64,000 nt of DNA from Streptomyces vilmorinianum (GCF_005517195.1 NZ_CP040244.1:7458001-7522000); one strand, 5' to 3'. Positions 8,018 through 17,301 are shown, counted from the first letter of the stretch. Notes: generated by a model not told the origin, from the sequence alone. Translations and numbers: made by a program.

Positions 8018-10262
8018 CTCGTCGTGTGCGGATCTCGGCCCTGGGCTCGCCGTCACGGCCCTGGGTGCCGGCACGCTGGCCACCGCCCCGGCCGCCTTCG
8101 CGGCCGGTTCGGTCTCCGTCTCGGGTTCGGCCTCGGGTTCGGCCTCGGGTTTGGCCTCGGGTTCGGCCTCGGCCGAGCAGGCCGCGGCCCTTCCCGGCTT
8201 CCCCGAAGGCTCGAATCTCGCGGGCGTGGGCACCACGGGTTTCCTCACCCACTCCTTCGAGAACGCGACCAGGAACCTGCTCTGGACGCCGTACGACGGT
8301 GGCGCCCCCACCCGGCTCCACCCGCCCGAGGACGGTGGTTTCACCATGGCGGGCACCGACGTGGTCGTCCTCGGCGACGCCAACTTCATCTCCGAGATGC
8401 GCTCCCTCACCCTGCGGAACATGGCCGACCCGTCCGCCCCGGGCGTGGACATCGACCTCGGCGCGCTCGGCGCGAACTACGTGGCCGTGGTGAGCCCGAC
8501 CAGCGTGCTCGCGCAGGTGACGAAGGACGACGGTACGGCGGAACTGCACGTCGTGAGCAAGGACGGCGCCACGACGACCAGCCGCAAGGTGTCGGGGCTG
8601 CCCGCGGACGCCACCGACTTCTTCACCAGCACGCCGGTTCAGGGCGGCGTCGCCTTCGTCGGCTACGAGACGGGCCCGGCGGCCGCGCGGACCGGCGGCC
8701 GGGCCGTGATCGACGTGGCCAACGGGACCGTGTCCGAGACGTACGCCTCCGCCGAGTCCGGGTACGGCTTCAGCAACCTGATGTCCTCCGGTTCGCACGT
8801 GGCCTGGCTCGAGTGGAAGTCCGGCACCGGACTGTTCGTCACGTCCGTCGACCGCACGACGCGCGAGGCGAAGCAGACCGTCCTGGGCACCCGGGACAGC
8901 GAGTGGTACACCGAGATCGTGGGCGGCTGGCTGGTGTACGGCAACCCCTCGACGCCCGTCCGGGCCATCTCCCTGACCAGCGGCGAGACCCGTGACCTCG
9001 CCGACCAGGCGTCCGGCTCGGCGGCCGCGAACGACGGCAGCGCGGTGGTGAACGGCAGCCGGGCCGCCGACGGCGACGGGCTGTTCCGGATCGCGGCGGC
9101 GGCGGAGGACGGCACCCCGACGGTCACCAAGGTGGCGGAAACGGGCCAGATGGCGGTCGGCCTGGAGATCGAGCAGGTCCACGTCCCCGACGTGGCGGAA
9201 CTCGACAAGACCGGCGGCAAGGTGACGCTGGGGTGGACGCTGTCGCGCCCCGAGGCCTACCTGGACCTCACGCTCACGCACACCGACACGGGCAAGGAGT
9301 TCCGCACGCGCGTGAACGCCCCGGCCCCCGGCACCCTCTTCAGCTACACCTGGGACGGCGTCAGCGGCGGGGTCGACGCGACGAACGGCAGGTACGCGGT
9401 GGAGGCCGAGGCGACGCCGCTCGACGGCATCGGCGAGCCCGCCTACCAGGGCTGGCTCATGACGGTCGTCCGCACGAGCAACCCGCACGACTACACCGAC
9501 ACCGGCTCCACCGACGTCCTCGCCCGGGACGCCTCCGGCGTGCTGTGGCGCGACGACCTGCTGGACCGGCCGGTGAACGGCCAGGTCAAGCCCGCCCAGC
9601 GCACCCGGATCGGCGCGGGCTGGCAGACGTACAAGCAGATCGAGGCCGTCGGCAACATCGCGGGCGACGAGGTCGGCGACCTCGTCGGCCTCGACGGCTC
9701 CGGCTACCTCTGGCACTACCTCGGCAAGGGCGACGGCACCTTCGCGCCCCGCGCCCGCGTCGGCGGCGGCTGGGGCATCTACGACAAGCTCACCGGCGGC
9801 TCGGACCTCGACGGCGACGGCCGCGCCGACCTCCTCGCCACGGACACCGCAGGCGTGCTGTGGTTCTACAAGGGCACGGGCTCCGCCACCGCCCCCTTCG
9901 CGCCGCGCGTGAAGACCGGTTGGGGCTGGGGCATCTACAACCAGATCACCGCCGCCGGGAACATCGCCGGTACCGCCGCCGGGGACCTGGTCGCCCGCGA
10001 CAAGGACGGCGTCCTCTGGCTGTACCAGGGCAACGGCGGCGGCACCTTCTCCACCCGCGTGCGGATCGGCGCCGGCTGGGGTGTCTTCTCGCAGCTCGTC
10101 GGCGCCGGTGACCTCGACAACGACGGGCGCCCGGACCTGATCGCGTACGGGGCGGGCGGCACGTACGTCTACCGCTCGACGGGCTCCACCACCGCCCCTT
10201 TCAGCCGTCAGTCGACGTCGCTGTACGCGGGCGAGGGCTCCACGTTCAACCACATCGCCTGA
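7977..10262 (+). CDS. Secreted VCBS/FG-GAP repeat protein
   Basis: About 760 residues. A signal-like hydrophobic stretch (LAVTALGAGTLATAPAAFAA) is followed by a Ser/Gly-rich repeat, a beta-propeller-like region, a FlgD-type Ig segment (KVTLGWTLSRPEAYLDLTLT) and a C-terminal VCBS/FG-GAP array with repeated units (GDLDNDGRPDLIAYG, GSDLDGDGRADLLATD), whose Asp residues bind calcium in this fold. The expected basic signal n-region is replaced by an unrelated stretch, and no ribosome site precedes GTG 7977 or ATG 7992, so the 5' end may be rearranged. Likely extracellular; partner unknown. Confidence 0.8.
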   Translation: MAPLRMAARAPADTSSCADLGPGLAVTALGAGTLATAPAAFAAGSVSVSGSASGSASGLASGSASAEQAAALPGFPEGSNLAGVGTTGFLTHSFENATRNLLWTPYDGGAPTRLHPPEDGGFTMAGTDVVVLGDANFISEMRSLTLRNMADPSAPGVDIDLGALGANYVAVVSPTSVLAQVTKDDGTAELHVVSKDGATTTSRKVSGLPADATDFFTSTPVQGGVAFVGYETGPAAARTGGRAVIDVANGTVSETYASAESGYGFSNLMSSGSHVAWLEWKSGTGLFVTSVDRTTREAKQTVLGTRDSEWYTEIVGGWLVYGNPSTPVRAISLTSGETRDLADQASGSAAANDGSAVVNGSRAADGDGLFRIAAAAEDGTPTVTKVAETGQMAVGLEIEQVHVPDVAELDKTGGKVTLGWTLSRPEAYLDLTLTHTDTGKEFRTRVNAPAPGTLFSYTWDGVSGGVDATNGRYAVEAEATPLDGIGEPAYQGWLMTVVRTSNPHDYTDTGSTDVLARDASGVLWRDDLLDRPVNGQVKPAQRTRIGAGWQTYKQIEAVGNIAGDEVGDLVGLDGSGYLWHYLGKGDGTFAPRARVGGGWGIYDKLTGGSDLDGDGRADLLATDTAGVLWFYKGTGSATAPFAPRVKTGWGWGIYNQITAAGNIAGTAAGDLVARDKDGVLWLYQGNGGGTFSTRVRIGAGWGVFSQLVGAGDLDNDGRPDLIAYGAGGTYVYRSTGSTTAPFSRQSTSLYAGEGSTFNHIA
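8104..8172 (+). repeat. 12-bp in-frame tandem repeat in the VCBS gene
   Basis: About five copies of a unit like TCGGCCTCGGGT, encoding Ser-Ala-Ser-Gly just after the signal peptide. Confidence 0.8.
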
Positions 10263-10325
10263 ACAAGGCTGAGCGGCGGCCCCGGACAGGCCTCTGACTC
10301 TCCGCCAGTGACCTGTCGGGACCGT

Positions 10326-10359
10326 GAAGGCCCCGACCGGGAAACCGGCCGGGGCCTTC
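10326..10359 (+). terminator. Terminator, duplicated at 17506-17539
   Basis: A GAAGGCCCCGACCGG stem with a GAAA loop. The 34-bp block differs from 17506-17539 at one position only. It follows the VCBS gene. Confidence 0.8.
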
Positions 10360-10427
10360 TGCTTGTCCCCTCGGTTGTGCGGCAGGGGCCATAGGATCGC
10401 CGTGGCTGCCGACGTCGGGGAGGGTCA

Positions 10428-11627
10428 GTGCAGGGGACACGGGTTGGTGACCGCTATCGGCTGATCGATCTCGTCGGCACAGGCGGCATGGGCCAGGTGT
10501 GGCGCGCGTACGACGAGCGATTGGGCCGGGAGGTCGCGGTCAAGACGCTGACGGCCGGCGAGTACGGCGGCCCGGACCCCGGCGCCATGGCGCGGTTCGA
10601 GCGCGAGGCCCGCGTTGTCGCGCGCCTCGACAGCGAGCATGTCGTGACGCTGCACGACATCGGCGCGGCCGAGGTGGACGGGCGTTCTCTGCTCTTCATC
10701 GTCATGGAACTGCTCGGCGGGCAGCCCCTCGACCACATCATCCAGCAGGGGCCACCGTCCCCCCATGATGTGGCCTCATGGGGCAGCCAGGTGTGCGACG
10801 GGCTTGCGACGGCGCACGCGGCGGGGGTGCTGCATCGCGACATCAAGCCGGCCAACATCATGGTCACGTCGCGCGGTGTCGCGAAGATCTTGGACTTCGG
10901 CATCGCCGCGTTCCTGGACAACGCGTCTCCCCACACGACCCTGACGGCGGCGGGAACAGTGCTGGGAACGCCCGCCTACATGTCACCGGAACAGGCCCAG
11001 GCTGTTCCGGCCGACCACCGGAGCGACCTCTACTCCCTCGGCTGTGTGTTGTACGCGCTCGTCACCGGTCAGCCCCCGTTCGCAGCCGGCAGCGGGGTCG
11101 CGCTGCTCGTCAAGCACGTCACCGAGGTTCCTGTCCCCCCGAGTCGACGTCGGCCGGATCTCCCGGGCGGGTGGGACGAACTGATTCTCGCGCTTCTGGA
11201 GAAGCACCCTTCGCATCGGCCGCAGAGCGCGGTGGAGGTACGAGATCGCCTGCGCGGCATGGGCACCTCCCACCCAGGGCTGTTCGCCGCGCCCGACGGG
11301 GACAAGGACGCGGACGAGGGCGCGGACGAGGACGCGGACGAGGACGCGGACGAGGGCGCGGACGAGGACGCGGACGAGGACGACGTCGACGACCTCGATC
11401 TGCTCTGCCGGGCCGCCGAGCTGGTCGTCTCGACCCAGTTCGGCTCCACCTCGATGGTCCAGCGCAAGCTGCGCGTCGGCTTCGCGAAGGCCGGCCGGCT
11501 GATGGAGCTGATGGAGGCTCGGAGCATCGTCGGGCCCGGCGAGGGATCCAGGTCACGGGACGTACTCGTCAGGCCGGACGAGCTGGACGGGGTGCTCGCC
11601 GTCATCCGCGGGGAGTCCGGACGGTGA
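10428..11627 (+). CDS. Soluble Ser/Thr protein kinase with C-terminal FtsK-gamma-like domain
   Basis: A 399-residue protein. Residues 8-280 are a complete Hanks-type kinase: GTGGMGQVW loop, VAVKTL lysine, HRDIKPANI catalytic loop, DFG, and GTPAYMSPEQ activation/APE segment. An acidic tandem repeat of Asp-Ala-Asp-Glu units (about 295-320) links to residues 321-388, which read LLCRAAELVVSTQFGSTSMV, then RKLRVGFAKAGRLMELME and IVGPGEGSRSRDVLV. That matches the winged-helix gamma domain by which FtsK/SpoIIIE translocases read chromosomal polarity sequences. There is no transmembrane helix, unlike PknB-type kinases. GTG 10428 is the start. It stands alone between terminators and non-coding repeats. 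DNA-directed kinase activity is inference. Confidence 0.9.
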   Translation: MQGTRVGDRYRLIDLVGTGGMGQVWRAYDERLGREVAVKTLTAGEYGGPDPGAMARFEREARVVARLDSEHVVTLHDIGAAEVDGRSLLFIVMELLGGQPLDHIIQQGPPSPHDVASWGSQVCDGLATAHAAGVLHRDIKPANIMVTSRGVAKILDFGIAAFLDNASPHTTLTAAGTVLGTPAYMSPEQAQAVPADHRSDLYSLGCVLYALVTGQPPFAAGSGVALLVKHVTEVPVPPSRRRPDLPGGWDELILALLEKHPSHRPQSAVEVRDRLRGMGTSHPGLFAAPDGDKDADEGADEDADEDADEGADEDADEDDVDDLDLLCRAAELVVSTQFGSTSMVQRKLRVGFAKAGRLMELMEARSIVGPGEGSRSRDVLVRPDELDGVLAVIRGESGR

Positions 11628-11650
11628 GGTGAGGCCCCAGCCCCGCCGAC

Positions 11651-11714
11651 CTCTCGGTGGCACCCCCTCTCGGTGGAGCTCCCTCTCGGTGGAGCTCCCT
11701 CTCGGTGGCACCCC
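11651..11714. repeat. Non-coding 16-bp tandem repeat, four copies
   Basis: Four 16-bp units (CTCTCGGTGGCACCCC twice outside, CTCTCGGTGGAGCTCC twice inside, order A-B-B-A) just after the kinase gene. The unit is not a multiple of 3. Confidence 0.85.
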
Positions 11715-11723
11715 CTGCCGGGG

Positions 11724-11855
11724 CTAGTGCCCGGCGTCGGACCAGTTGGACAGGAGCCTGGACAGGATCGTCAGGGCCTGTGCGGAGGCCTTGCAGGTCG
11801 CGTCGTGGCGCTTCGCCGCCTTCCCCTGCACGTTCGTGGTTCCTTCCAGGGGCAT
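11724..11855 (-). CDS. Small hypothetical protein or gene fragment
   Basis: A 43-residue minus-strand frame starting MPLEGTTNVQGKAAKRHDAT and ending SRLLSNWSDAGH. The codons are GC3-rich but it is short, has no clear ribosome site and lies in a stretch that otherwise holds relics. It may be the end of a lost gene. No family recognised. Confidence 0.25.
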   Translation of the reverse strand: MPLEGTTNVQGKAAKRHDATCKASAQALTILSRLLSNWSDAGH

Positions 11856-11968
11856 TGGTCGGAGCATCCCCTGCAGACGCGAAGGCCGCGGTCCTCCATG
11901 AGATCGGCCGGCACGCCGGCCTCTTCGGGTGCCGGCCGACGCGGCGCCGTCGGCGCAGGCCGGAAGCC

Positions 11969-12183
11969 ATGCGCGCCCGGCCCCTGGACTGCTCCGGCTG
12001 CATCCGCATGGTGCTGGGCTACCGCGGCGCGCGCTACCCGCTGATGTCCTCCGACACGTCCGGCGACGGCCTGCCTCGCACCGCCAACGGCATGGCGCGT
12101 TCCCGGCAGGGCGTGAACGTCCTGCCGCTGACCGGCATCTCGGCACAGGGCCGCCCGACCGCCATCGAACAGCTGCAGCCAGC
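11969..12183 (+). pseudogene. NlpC/P60-like peptidase relic
   Basis: The plus frame reads LDCSGCIRMVLGYRGARYPL, then GDGLPRTANGMARS and GVNVLPLTG, resembling the start of an NlpC/P60 cell-wall peptidase domain with its catalytic Cys in DCSG. The following His-containing half of the domain is absent; the sequence degenerates after IEQLQP. With no start, signal peptide or second half, I read it as a truncated remnant. Confidence in the family is moderate. Confidence 0.45.
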
Positions 12184-12246
12184 GCCTGTGACGCACCGGA
12201 TCAGCCTCCTCGCCCGGCGGTCGTTCGCGTTGGGCGAGGAGGCCGG

Positions 12247-15243
12247 TCAATGGTCCGGGGCGTCAGTGGTCCGGGGCGAGGAGTCCGGGGCGAGGAGTCC
12301 GGGGAGGTCCGCGCGGGAGCTGACGCCGAGCTTGGGGAAGGCGCGGTAGAGGTGGTGGCCGACCGTGCGGGGGCTCAGGAAGAGCCGGGCGGCGATCTCA
12401 CGGTTGGTGACACCGGTGGCCGCCAGCCGTACGACCTCCCGCTCCTGCGGGCTGAGCCGGGCGAGCAGCCCGCTCGCGTCCCCGTCCTGGTCGACCGTCT
12501 CGCCCGTGGCCTTCAGTTCGGTACGGGCCCGGTGCGCCCACGGCTCGGCGCCGAGCTCCTCGAACGCCTCCAGTGCGTTACGGAGATGGCGGCGGGCGTC
12601 GGTCCGGCGGCGGGCGCGGCGCAGCCACTCGCCGTACAGCAGCTCGGTACGGGCCCGTTCGAACGGCTGGGTGGAGCCCTCGTCGTGGAGGCTCAGGGCC
12701 GCGGTGAAGTGCCCTTCGACCTCCCCGGTCCCTTCCGCCTCCGTGGTCCCCTGACCCTCTTGAGCCCCCTGGGTCCCATGGGCCCCCTCGGCCGCACCCG
12801 TCAGCGCCCGGCAGCGCCGGGCCAGGGCGGCGGCCGCGGGGCCGCGCGCCGCCCGCGCCCATTCGTCGAGCCGGGCCACCGGCTCCTCCGCCAGGTCCCG
12901 GCGTCCGGCGCGTACCGCCGCCTCCACGAGATCGGGCAGGACGAAGACCGACAGCGCCGGGTGGCTCAGCCGGGCGTTCGCCGCCTCCAGGTGTTCCAGC
13001 GCGCTCTCCGCCTGCCCGAGGCCGAGGTCGAGCAGGCCGAGGGCCCACTGCGCGTGGGCGGCGGCCAGCTCGATGCCGTGAGCGTGGGCGTGGTGCAGGG
13101 CGGCCTCGCCCAGGTCGCGGCACCGTTCCTGGTCCCCCTGGACGGCGGCCAGCGTGGCCAGGGTGGCCCGCAGGTAGGTCGCCCGGTGGTCGCGGCCGAA
13201 CTGCTCGGCGATCGTCAGCCCCTCCGTGGCGGCGGCGCCGGCGTCCTCGTACCGCCCGAGGGCAAGCTGGGCCTGGGCGAGGAGGTGCAGAATGCCGGGC
13301 AGCCAGCCGACGGCGTCCTGGGCCCGGCAGTCCCGTACGCCCGCGATGGCGGTCTCGAGGACGGCGCCGTGGTCGGCGAGGAGCTGGTGGTGGGTGGCGG
13401 CCAGGACGCCTGCCGCGAATCCTGCTTCCTCGATGGGCGGTTGCGGATGCGGCTGCGGCTGCGGCTCCCGTCGCGGCCGCGGCCGGGCCGGGCGATCCGT
13501 ACCGGCGTCCGCCAGGGAGCCGGTCAGGGCTCTCATCGTCGCGTAAGCGGACGTGTCGGACGACGAGGCGGGGAGGCGGGCGGCGACCTCGGCCATGAGC
13601 TCCCGGTCGCCCGAGGCGCGCACCGTGTGGACGGCCTCGGCCAGTACCGGTACGAGATCGGCGGGGTCGTCGATCCGGTCCGCGCACTCGAGCAGGATGC
13701 GGGTGGCCTGGCGCGGTGAACCGCGGTCCAGCTCGACGATCGCCCGGACCCGGGCGAAACCGGCGAGCGTCACCGGGTCCAGGGCAAGGGCGTTGATCCG
13801 GTCAGCGAGGGCCGCGGCGCGTTGGAACTGCCCGGCCTCCGCGGAGGTGATCGCCGCGGCCGCGAGGAACCGGGCGCGCCGGGCCGGGTCCGCGGTGAGC
13901 TGGGCGGCGCGTTCGTAGGCGGCCGAGGCCGAGGCCGTACCCTGCCGGCCGCCGGCCCGCCGGGCGACACCGGCCATCTCGTCGGCGACGTGTTCGTCGA
14001 TGCCGGTCGTGGCGGCGGCCAGGTGCCACGCCCGCCGGTCGGCGTGCTGGTCGGCGTGCTGGTCGGCGGTCGCGTCGGCCTGCCGGTCGGTGTGGTGGTC
14101 GGCGTCCTGGTCGGCGGTCGCGTCGGTGTGGTGGTCGGCGCCCTGGTCGGCGGTCGCGTCGGTGTGGTGGTCGGCAGTGTGGTGGTCGCCGTTCCCGTCG
14201 GCGTCCAGCGCGTCGGCGAGCGCGCGGTGGGCGGCGAAGCGCCGCGCCAGGGAGGCGTCCTGGTAGGTGGCGGACCTGATCAGCGGGTGGCGGAAGGACA
14301 GGGTGTTCTCGGTGAGCCGGACGAGGGTCGCGCGTTCGGCCGGCTCCAGGTCCTCGAGCACAGCCCCGCAGCGGGCCGCCGCCCGCAGGACCAGACCGAG
14401 GTCTCCCGTGTCGTCGGCGGCGGCCACCAGCAGCATCGCGCGCGTGGCGTCCGGCAGACGGCCGATCTGCTCCTGAAAGGCCTCCTGGATCCGGCTGGAG
14501 GGCGAGGACAGCGCGGCGGGGAGCGTGACCGGGTTCAACTGGCCGGCGCGCTGGTCCGCGCTCAGCGCCGCGGGCAGCTCCAGCAGGGCCAGCGGATTGC
14601 CCTGCGCCTGCTCGATGATCCGGTCCCTGGAGTACGAGGAGAGGTCGGCGACGCGGTCCGTGAGCAGCGCGTCGACGGCCGCGGCGTCGAGGGAGGTGAG
14701 CGGTAGCCGCGGCAGGCCGGCGATCTGCGCTCCCGCTCCCCGGGCACCGTCGCGGCGCGCGAACAGCATCACCACGCCCTCGGCGTGCAGCCGGCGGGCG
14801 GCGAACGCCAGAGCGTCCAGGGAGGCCTGGTCCAGCCACTGGACGTCGTCGACCAGACAGAGAAGCGGTGGTCCGTCGCCCGCGACCTCCGACAGCACCG
14901 TGAGCACCGCCGTTCCGACGGTGAACCGGTCGCTCACCGCCTCGCCGGTCAGCCCGAACACCGCCTTCAGCGCGGCGGCCTGGGGCGCGGGCAGCCGGTC
15001 GAGGCGGTCGGTGACGGGCCGCAGCAGCTGGTGCAGGCCACCGAAGGCCAGCTCCATCTCCGACTCGATGCCCACGGTCCGCAGCACCCGCCCGGCGCCC
15101 GCGGCCTCGACGGCGTACTCCAGCAGCGCCGTCTTGCCGATGCCCGCCTCGCCGTGGATCACCAGCGCGCTGCTCGCCCCCTCTCGGGCCCGCGAAAGCA
15201 TGTGGGCTATCTGATCCTGCTCACGTCCCCGTCCGTACAGCAT
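12247..15243 (-). CDS. LAL-type large LuxR-family transcriptional regulator
   Basis: A 998-residue ATP-dependent regulator of the MalT/LAL class. The N-terminal NTPase has Walker A GEAGIGKT (about residues 32-39) and Walker B LLCLVDDVQWLD. A long TPR-like middle and a C-terminal LuxR helix-turn-helix follow (LSPQEREVVRLAATGVTNRE, LFLSPRTVGHHLYRAFPKLG). A His/Asp/Ala-rich tandem repeat sits near residues 345-400. It is divergent from a GNAT gene 140 bp away. Such proteins often control secondary metabolism or sugar use in Streptomyces; here no cluster adjoins and the target is unknown. Confidence 0.93.
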   Translation of the reverse strand: MLYGRGREQDQIAHMLSRAREGASSALVIHGEAGIGKTALLEYAVEAAGAGRVLRTVGIESEMELAFGGLHQLLRPVTDRLDRLPAPQAAALKAVFGLTGEAVSDRFTVGTAVLTVLSEVAGDGPPLLCLVDDVQWLDQASLDALAFAARRLHAEGVVMLFARRDGARGAGAQIAGLPRLPLTSLDAAAVDALLTDRVADLSSYSRDRIIEQAQGNPLALLELPAALSADQRAGQLNPVTLPAALSSPSSRIQEAFQEQIGRLPDATRAMLLVAAADDTGDLGLVLRAAARCGAVLEDLEPAERATLVRLTENTLSFRHPLIRSATYQDASLARRFAAHRALADALDADGNGDHHTADHHTDATADQGADHHTDATADQDADHHTDRQADATADQHADQHADRRAWHLAAATTGIDEHVADEMAGVARRAGGRQGTASASAAYERAAQLTADPARRARFLAAAAITSAEAGQFQRAAALADRINALALDPVTLAGFARVRAIVELDRGSPRQATRILLECADRIDDPADLVPVLAEAVHTVRASGDRELMAEVAARLPASSSDTSAYATMRALTGSLADAGTDRPARPRPRREPQPQPHPQPPIEEAGFAAGVLAATHHQLLADHGAVLETAIAGVRDCRAQDAVGWLPGILHLLAQAQLALGRYEDAGAAATEGLTIAEQFGRDHRATYLRATLATLAAVQGDQERCRDLGEAALHHAHAHGIELAAAHAQWALGLLDLGLGQAESALEHLEAANARLSHPALSVFVLPDLVEAAVRAGRRDLAEEPVARLDEWARAARGPAAAALARRCRALTGAAEGAHGTQGAQEGQGTTEAEGTGEVEGHFTAALSLHDEGSTQPFERARTELLYGEWLRRARRRTDARRHLRNALEAFEELGAEPWAHRARTELKATGETVDQDGDASGLLARLSPQEREVVRLAATGVTNREIAARLFLSPRTVGHHLYRAFPKLGVSSRADLPGLLAPDSSPRTTDAPDH
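14040..14205. repeat. In-frame tandem repeat inside the LAL gene
   Basis: Degenerate 12-bp units and a 36-bp higher-order unit encode repeated ADHHTDATADQ-like peptides. Length is a multiple of 3, so the frame is kept. Confidence 0.8.
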
Positions 15244-15383
15244 GGAACAAACGTACCTAGTGGGCGAGCGTTTCGATCACCGCATTAAGTCACCCTTACC
15301 GATGTGCCGGTGCAGCAGACCCCCCTAGGTTCAGGGCAGTTCGATCGCCGCCCGGCCCCCGCCGAGCCCTTCCTGCCTTGACC

Positions 15384-16457
15384 ATGGGAGTCGCCGCCTT
15401 GCCCGAGCACGTCCACGTCCACGTCCACGTCACTCCGCTCCACCGCGTCTCCGTCACCGACGCCGCCGCCTGGCACCAGATCGTCGCCGCCTCCGTCACC
15501 CACGACCTGCCGGGCACGCCACCGCCCGGCCCCGGACAGATCCACGCCCAACTCACCCAGCCCGGCCTGGACAGCCAGCGCCTGACCTGGCTGGCCCACG
15601 GGCCGGACGGCGACGCGGTCGGAGTCGCGGCCCTGCGCCTGTTCACCGCGCCCGGCAGGGATCACGTGGCCGAGCTCGAGCTCCACGTCGACCCCGCGCA
15701 TCGCCGCCGGGGAACCGGCTCACGCCTGCTGTCGGCGGTCGTGGCCGCCTGCCGTACGGAGAACCGCCGCAGCCTGGTCGCCGAGATCGCGGCCGACGGC
15801 CCGGGCGAGGCCTTCTGCGACCGGTGGGGCTTCCACCGCGCCCTGACCATGAACTACCTGATCCTGCGCCTCGACGAGCAGGACGAGAAGGAGGCCACCC
15901 GGCTGCGGGAGGTCGCCGAGGCCGAGCACCCCGGCTACCGGCTGACGGGCTGGACCGGAACGGTTCCCGACGACCTCGCCGACGCCTTCGCCGCCGCCAA
16001 GAGCGCGATGGACGACATGCCCGTCGGGGAACTGGACTACGGCCGCGTGGAGTGGGACGCGGATCGCGTCCGCGCCATGGCCGAGGTCGTGGCCGCCCGC
16101 GGGGACACGCTGCTGACCGTCGCCGCGGTGCACGAGGACGGCACCATGGCGGGCTACACCGAGATCGTGCTGCCCCAGGGCGCATCGACGCGGGGCCAGA
16201 CGCGGGGCCAGACGGGAGTCCAGACGCGGGTCCAGCAGTACGACACCGCGGTCGTACCCGCGCACCGCGGCCACGGACTGGGACTGTGGGTCAAGGCCGC
16301 GATGCTGCGCCGGCTGCGCGCGGAGCACCCCGGCGTCAGCGAGATCGAAACCGACAACGCCGAGGACAACGTCCACATGATCGCGGTCAACCGGCAGCTC
16401 GGTTTCCGCTCCTGCCGGCGCACGCACCGGTACCAACTCGACCTGGCCGACGCCTGA
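15384..16457 (+). CDS. Double-domain GNAT N-acetyltransferase
   Basis: About 357 residues with two GNAT folds. The first has the acetyl-CoA loop motif VDPAHRRRGTGSRLL (about residues 95-110); the second has VPAHRGHGLGLWVKAAML and ends in a typical NRQLGFR segment. GNAT proteins transfer acetyl from acetyl-CoA to amines; the substrate is unknown. The start is uncertain: ATG 15384 or TTG 15378, neither with a clear ribosome site. Two short tandem repeats are visible, HVHVHVHV at the N-terminus and TRGQTRGQTGVQTRVQ in the second domain. It is followed 56 bp on by a glyoxalase-cupin gene in the same direction. Confidence 0.88.
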   Translation: MGVAALPEHVHVHVHVTPLHRVSVTDAAAWHQIVAASVTHDLPGTPPPGPGQIHAQLTQPGLDSQRLTWLAHGPDGDAVGVAALRLFTAPGRDHVAELELHVDPAHRRRGTGSRLLSAVVAACRTENRRSLVAEIAADGPGEAFCDRWGFHRALTMNYLILRLDEQDEKEATRLREVAEAEHPGYRLTGWTGTVPDDLADAFAAAKSAMDDMPVGELDYGRVEWDADRVRAMAEVVAARGDTLLTVAAVHEDGTMAGYTEIVLPQGASTRGQTRGQTGVQTRVQQYDTAVVPAHRGHGLGLWVKAAMLRRLRAEHPGVSEIETDNAEDNVHMIAVNRQLGFRSCRRTHRYQLDLADA

Positions 16458-16513
16458 TCCGCGTACGGCCGCTCATACGCACCTTCGCCCGTACACCTCG
16501 CCGAGGAGTCTCC

Positions 16514-17299
16514 TTGAACGTCTCAGCATCCACCCTCTCCCTCACCGTCGCCGACGTTGACGCCACCCGCGACTTCCTCACCACCCACCTCGGCTACGCC
16601 GTGACCATGTCCGGCGACGGCTTCGCCTCCCTGGCCCGCGCCGACGCGGCCGCCGACATCGTTCTGCTCCGCCGGGGCACCGAGGTCCTCCCGGCCGAGC
16701 AGCGCGACCAGGAGGCGTCCGGCCTCATCCTGGCCCTGACGGTCACCGACATCGAGGCGGAGGAGGCCCGCCTGCGGGACGCGGGCGCCCCCATCACCAT
16801 GGCCCTGCGCGAGGAGCCGTGGGGCGAGCGCCTCTTCCAGGTCACCGACCCCAACGGAGTCGTCTTCCAGCTCGTCGAATGGGCCACCCCCGCCGACGCG
16901 GAGGGCGGGGAGGGCGGGGAGCCCGCGCTGCGCGTGATCACCCCGTCGCCCGAGACCGTCACCGCCACCCCCAACGCCACGATGACCGGCCTCGCCGCGC
17001 CCAGCCGGGGCAGCAGCGAACTCAGCACCTGGACGGTCGCGATGGAGGCCGGCGCCACCGGCCCCGAACACGCCATCAGCCGCGAGCAGGTCTGGACGGT
17101 CACCGCCGGCGCACTGGAGTTCACCTGCGCCGGCCACACCGAGAAGGTCACGGCCGGCGGAACCGCGATCCTGCCGGCGGACCTGCTCCGCCAGATCCAC
17201 GCCCCGGAGACCGCCGAGGCACACGTCACCATGCGCGCCGACGGCGTCGCCTCGGTCCCGGGCACCGAAGGCACGCGGGTCCTGCCCTGGGCGGAGTGA
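16514..17299 (+). CDS. Glyoxalase/bleomycin-resistance fold fused to a cupin
   Basis: A 261-residue two-part protein. Residues 1-125 are a VOC/glyoxalase unit (LTVADVDATRDFLTTHLGY, ending TDPNGVVFQLVEW). Residues 165-255 are a cupin barrel (AISREQVWTVTAGALEFTCA, EKVTAGGTAILPAD, then QIHAPETAEAHV). Both are metal-binding beta folds; the substrate is unknown. I chose TTG 16514 because CGAGGAGT lies just upstream and the reading begins at the family start. The fusion is unusual and clearly in one frame through a short acidic linker (GGEGGEP). Confidence 0.85.
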   Translation: MNVSASTLSLTVADVDATRDFLTTHLGYAVTMSGDGFASLARADAAADIVLLRRGTEVLPAEQRDQEASGLILALTVTDIEAEEARLRDAGAPITMALREEPWGERLFQVTDPNGVVFQLVEWATPADAEGGEGGEPALRVITPSPETVTATPNATMTGLAAPSRGSSELSTWTVAMEAGATGPEHAISREQVWTVTAGALEFTCAGHTEKVTAGGTAILPADLLRQIHAPETAEAHVTMRADGVASVPGTEGTRVLPWAE

Positions 17300-17301
17300 C
17301 G

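Noticed and set aside
7806..10253. 815-residue minus-strand frame over the VCBS gene
   Set aside because: No motif, compositionally biased, and it opposes a gene with calcium-binding repeats.
14040..14205. CRISPR-like repeat in the LAL gene
   Set aside because: Repeat units encode a protein in frame and have no unique spacers.
12247..17299. Secondary-metabolite gene cluster around the LAL regulator
   Set aside because: No polyketide, peptide or terpene biosynthetic gene is near; only tailoring-like single genes.
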